Source: Actinomycetota bacterium (lineage in GTDB: Bacteria > Actinomycetota > Actinomycetes > Actinomycetales > Kineosporiaceae). From it: a DNA stretch of 36,730 bases. Of the stretch, positions 35,038-36,730 are shown in pieces. The notes beneath the pieces are model-generated. The model saw only the letters and a list, made by a program, of their open reading frames with translations. It was not told where the DNA came from and made no database searches. The translations under genes were made by a program, and so were the position numbers. Location of the stretch: NCBI GenBank assembly GCA_030837345.1, contig JAUPKQ010000116.1, positions 1 to 36,730 on the forward strand, written 5' to 3'. Within the stretch, counting starts at the first letter, position 1, and the number at the start of each line of letters is the position of its first letter.

Positions 35038-36544
35038 GAGTCGCTCTTTCGGCTTAGTTGATGTTGGTTAGTAGGTCGGGTTGATGCGGTTGGGGTAGGC
35101 CTGGCTGAGGGCGTTGATCGCGGCGTTCCAGCCTTGGACGGTGCCGCCTTCGACGAGGTGGCCGGGGGCGGTGCGCTGGTTGGCGGGTTTGCCGCGGTCC
35201 TTGGTGCGGGCGCGGGCTCGTTTGTCCTCGATGTCGCGGATGGCCAGCCAGAGCAGCTTGGTGACGGCTTGGTCGTTCGGGAAGTGACCCCGATTCTTGA
35301 TGATCTTGCGGAGTTGGTAGTTGAGTGACTCGATGCTGTTTGTCGTGTAGATGACCTTCCTCACGGCGGGTGGGAAGGCCAGGAACGGGATGAACCGGTC
35401 CCAGGCTCGTTCCCAGACGGCGATCGCGGCGGGGTACTTGCGTCCCAGCGGCGAGTCGGCCAGTTCCAGCAGGGCCAGCTGTGCGGCGTCGGGGTTGACG
35501 GCGGTGTAGACGGTCTTCAACCCGGCGCAGAACGTCTTGCGGTCGGCGTAGGCCACGTACCGGGTCGCGGCCCGGATCAGGTGGACCACGCAGGTCTGCA
35601 CGACGGTGAACGGGAAGGTGGCCTCGATCGCCTCCGGGAAGCCGGTCAGCCCGTCGCAGCAGGCGATGACGATGTCCCGCACGCCGCGGTTGGCCAGCTC
35701 GGCGCACACCTGGGCCCAGAAGCTGGCGCCCTCGGCGGACTGGACCCAGATCCCCAGCACGTGCTTGACCCCGTCGGTGTCCACCCCGACCGCCAGGTGG
35801 GCGGCCTTGTTGGTGACGACGTTGCCGTCACGGACCTTGACCACCAGGGCGTCGAAGAACACCACCGGGTAGACGGCGTCCAGGGGCCGGGTCTGCCACG
35901 CGGCCACCTCGTCCAGGACGGCGTCGGTGATGTTCGAGATCGTGTCCCGGGACACCTCGGTGCCGATCGTGCGGGCCAGGTGGTGCTCGATGTCGCGGAC
36001 CGTCATCCCACCCGCATACAAGGAGACGATCATGTCGTCGAGGCCCCCGCCGACCCGGGTGACACCCTTGGGGACCAGGGCCGGGGTGAACGTGCCGGCC
36101 CGGTCCCGCGGCGCCTCCAGCAGCACCGGGCCGACCTCGGTCTGCAGCGTCTTGGGGGTGGTCCCGTTGCGGGAGTTGCCGCCGTTGCGCCCGGCCGGGT
36201 CGCCCTTGCCGTACCCGAGGTGATCGGCCAGCTCCACGGCCAGGCCACGTTCCAGGACCGCCTTGACCAGCTGCGGCAGGAACCCGCCGTCCCCGGTCAG
36301 CCGCAGCCCCTGCGGACCCACCTCGGACAACACCTGGGTGATGATCTCGTCCGACAACACCATCTGCCGGAGCGCCCGCCCCGCCGGCCCGGCGAACACA
36401 TCCGGCACCGGCGCAGCAGTGGCCTCAGGCTCGGTCACGAGCAGCCGTTCTGTCATGGTCATCTGGATCTCCGTCCCATCACCCGCATCTCACTACGAGC
36501 GATGATTCACGAGCACTCCGTTACACAGACCATCCGACACGCTC
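35014..36544 (-). mobile_element. IS256-family insertion sequence
   Basis: A complete-looking element carrying one transposase gene on the minus strand. The ends share imperfect inverted repeats: GTGTAAGAGTCGCTC at 35032-35046 against GTGTAACGGAGTGCTC read inward from 36526, with GAGC plus TGT possibly marking the tips near 35014 and 36544. Borders are uncertain by about 12 bp each side. No 8- or 9-bp target duplication is seen at the tips I chose. Confidence 0.75.
35068..36462 (-). CDS. IS256-family (mutator-type) transposase
   Basis: DDE transposase of 464 aa. Family features are clear: the early ELADHLGYGKGDPAGRNGGN, then NGTTPKTLQTEVGPVLLEAP and RDRAGTFTP, and the catalytic residues Asp in VVFFDALVVKVRD (near 205), Asp in IACCDGLTGFPEAI (near 268) and Glu in TTNSIESLNYQLRK (near 379). 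ATG 36462 has GGAG 6 nt upstream; a second ATG lies two codons in. The gene has no stop or frameshift, so the element may still be mobile. It interrupts the IS66 gene in the opposite orientation. Confidence 0.95.
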   Translation of the reverse strand: MTMTERLLVTEPEATAAPVPDVFAGPAGRALRQMVLSDEIITQVLSEVGPQGLRLTGDGGFLPQLVKAVLERGLAVELADHLGYGKGDPAGRNGGNSRNGTTPKTLQTEVGPVLLEAPRDRAGTFTPALVPKGVTRVGGGLDDMIVSLYAGGMTVRDIEHHLARTIGTEVSRDTISNITDAVLDEVAAWQTRPLDAVYPVVFFDALVVKVRDGNVVTNKAAHLAVGVDTDGVKHVLGIWVQSAEGASFWAQVCAELANRGVRDIVIACCDGLTGFPEAIEATFPFTVVQTCVVHLIRAATRYVAYADRKTFCAGLKTVYTAVNPDAAQLALLELADSPLGRKYPAAIAVWERAWDRFIPFLAFPPAVRKVIYTTNSIESLNYQLRKIIKNRGHFPNDQAVTKLLWLAIRDIEDKRARARTKDRGKPANQRTAPGHLVEGGTVQGWNAAINALSQAYPNRINPTY

Positions 36545-36545
36545 G

Positions 36546-36730
36546 GCCGACACCTTGCTGGAGGCCCACCGGATCGCCACCGCCGCCCGCGCCGAAGGCC
36601 GCGAGGAACTGACCGGCGAGGAACTGCGCACCATCGACCGGCTCTACACCGGTGCCCTGGCCAGGGCCCGCACCGACAACCCGGCCACCGACCACACCGT
36701 CCTGGCCGGACACGCCCGTACCCTGGCCGC
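36546..36730 (+). pseudogene. IS66-family transposase, 3' fragment, runs off the window
   Basis: From 36546 the plus strand reads ADTLLEAHRIATAARAEGRE and then LTGEELRTIDRLYTGALARA, the helical region that lies after the second catalytic segment in IS66 transposases. It is in a single open frame up to the window edge. It matches the type of the 5' part at 34192-35037. By my memory of the family, about 60 codons between HTGD and this segment are missing, so sequence was lost as well as interrupted. Confidence 0.75.

Noticed and set aside
1-36730. tRNA, rRNA, CRISPR array or riboswitch
   Set aside because: I saw no cloverleaf, regularly spaced repeat-spacer array or conserved aptamer pattern by eye; a covariance-model scan would settle this.

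Overview
The window looks like part of the chromosome of a high-GC actinobacterium. The reasons are a strong G/C bias at third codon positions, a SARP regulator, an MbtH protein, a DrrAB exporter, many GTG starts, 4-bp ATGA/GTGA gene overlaps and likely leaderless promoters. Genus cannot be fixed from the sequence. Most of it is a nonribosomal peptide (NRPS) gene cluster, with insertion-sequence wreckage at the right edge.

Layout. (1) 19-2359, minus: an autoregulated tetR - ABC ATPase - ABC permease operon of BcrAB type. (2) 2508-18182, minus: one operon of two NRPS genes, mbtH and a drrAB-type exporter, all overlapping or closely spaced. NRPS-1 is C-A-T-E-C-T and its second module has no adenylation domain. 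NRPS-2 is C-A-T-C-A-T-TE. (3) 18464-19114, plus: a NarL/LuxR response regulator, divergent from the NRPS operon. (4) 19244-21342, minus: sbnA/sbnB-like genes for L-2,3-diaminopropionate (L-Dap). (5) 21511-24029, minus: a type II thioesterase and an Lnt-like membrane amidase/acyltransferase. (6) 24478-29357, plus: a membrane fusion protein and an RND (HAE1-type) pump. (7) 29739-30548, plus: a SARP activator, convergent with (8) a NarL-type histidine kinase, 30592-31932, minus. (9) 32481-33923, plus: an AlbA_2/HATPase/winged-helix protein. (10) 34114-36730: an IS66 transposase gene broken by an IS256-family element.

How it may work. SbnA/SbnB would supply L-Dap. The first A domain reads DVWEVTADDK, close to diaminobutyrate-type codes, so it probably loads Dap, and the following E domain would make it D-Dap. 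The A-less C-T module adds an unknown unit loaded in trans, or is passive. NRPS-2 then adds a probable Gly (code DILQIGMIWK) and a last residue of uncertain identity (DASCLAAVIK) before TE release. The starter C domain suggests an acylated N-terminus, but no acyl-activating gene is present here.

Main new observation. Two promoters, one before NRPS-1 and one before sbnB, share the same architecture: three GTCAG-type heptamers at exactly 11-bp intervals, ending exactly 8 bp before a -10-like hexamer. This is the known geometry of SARP operators. It predicts that the SARP at 29739 switches on precursor supply and the assembly line together. The SARP and the membrane fusion gene each carry a rare TTA codon.
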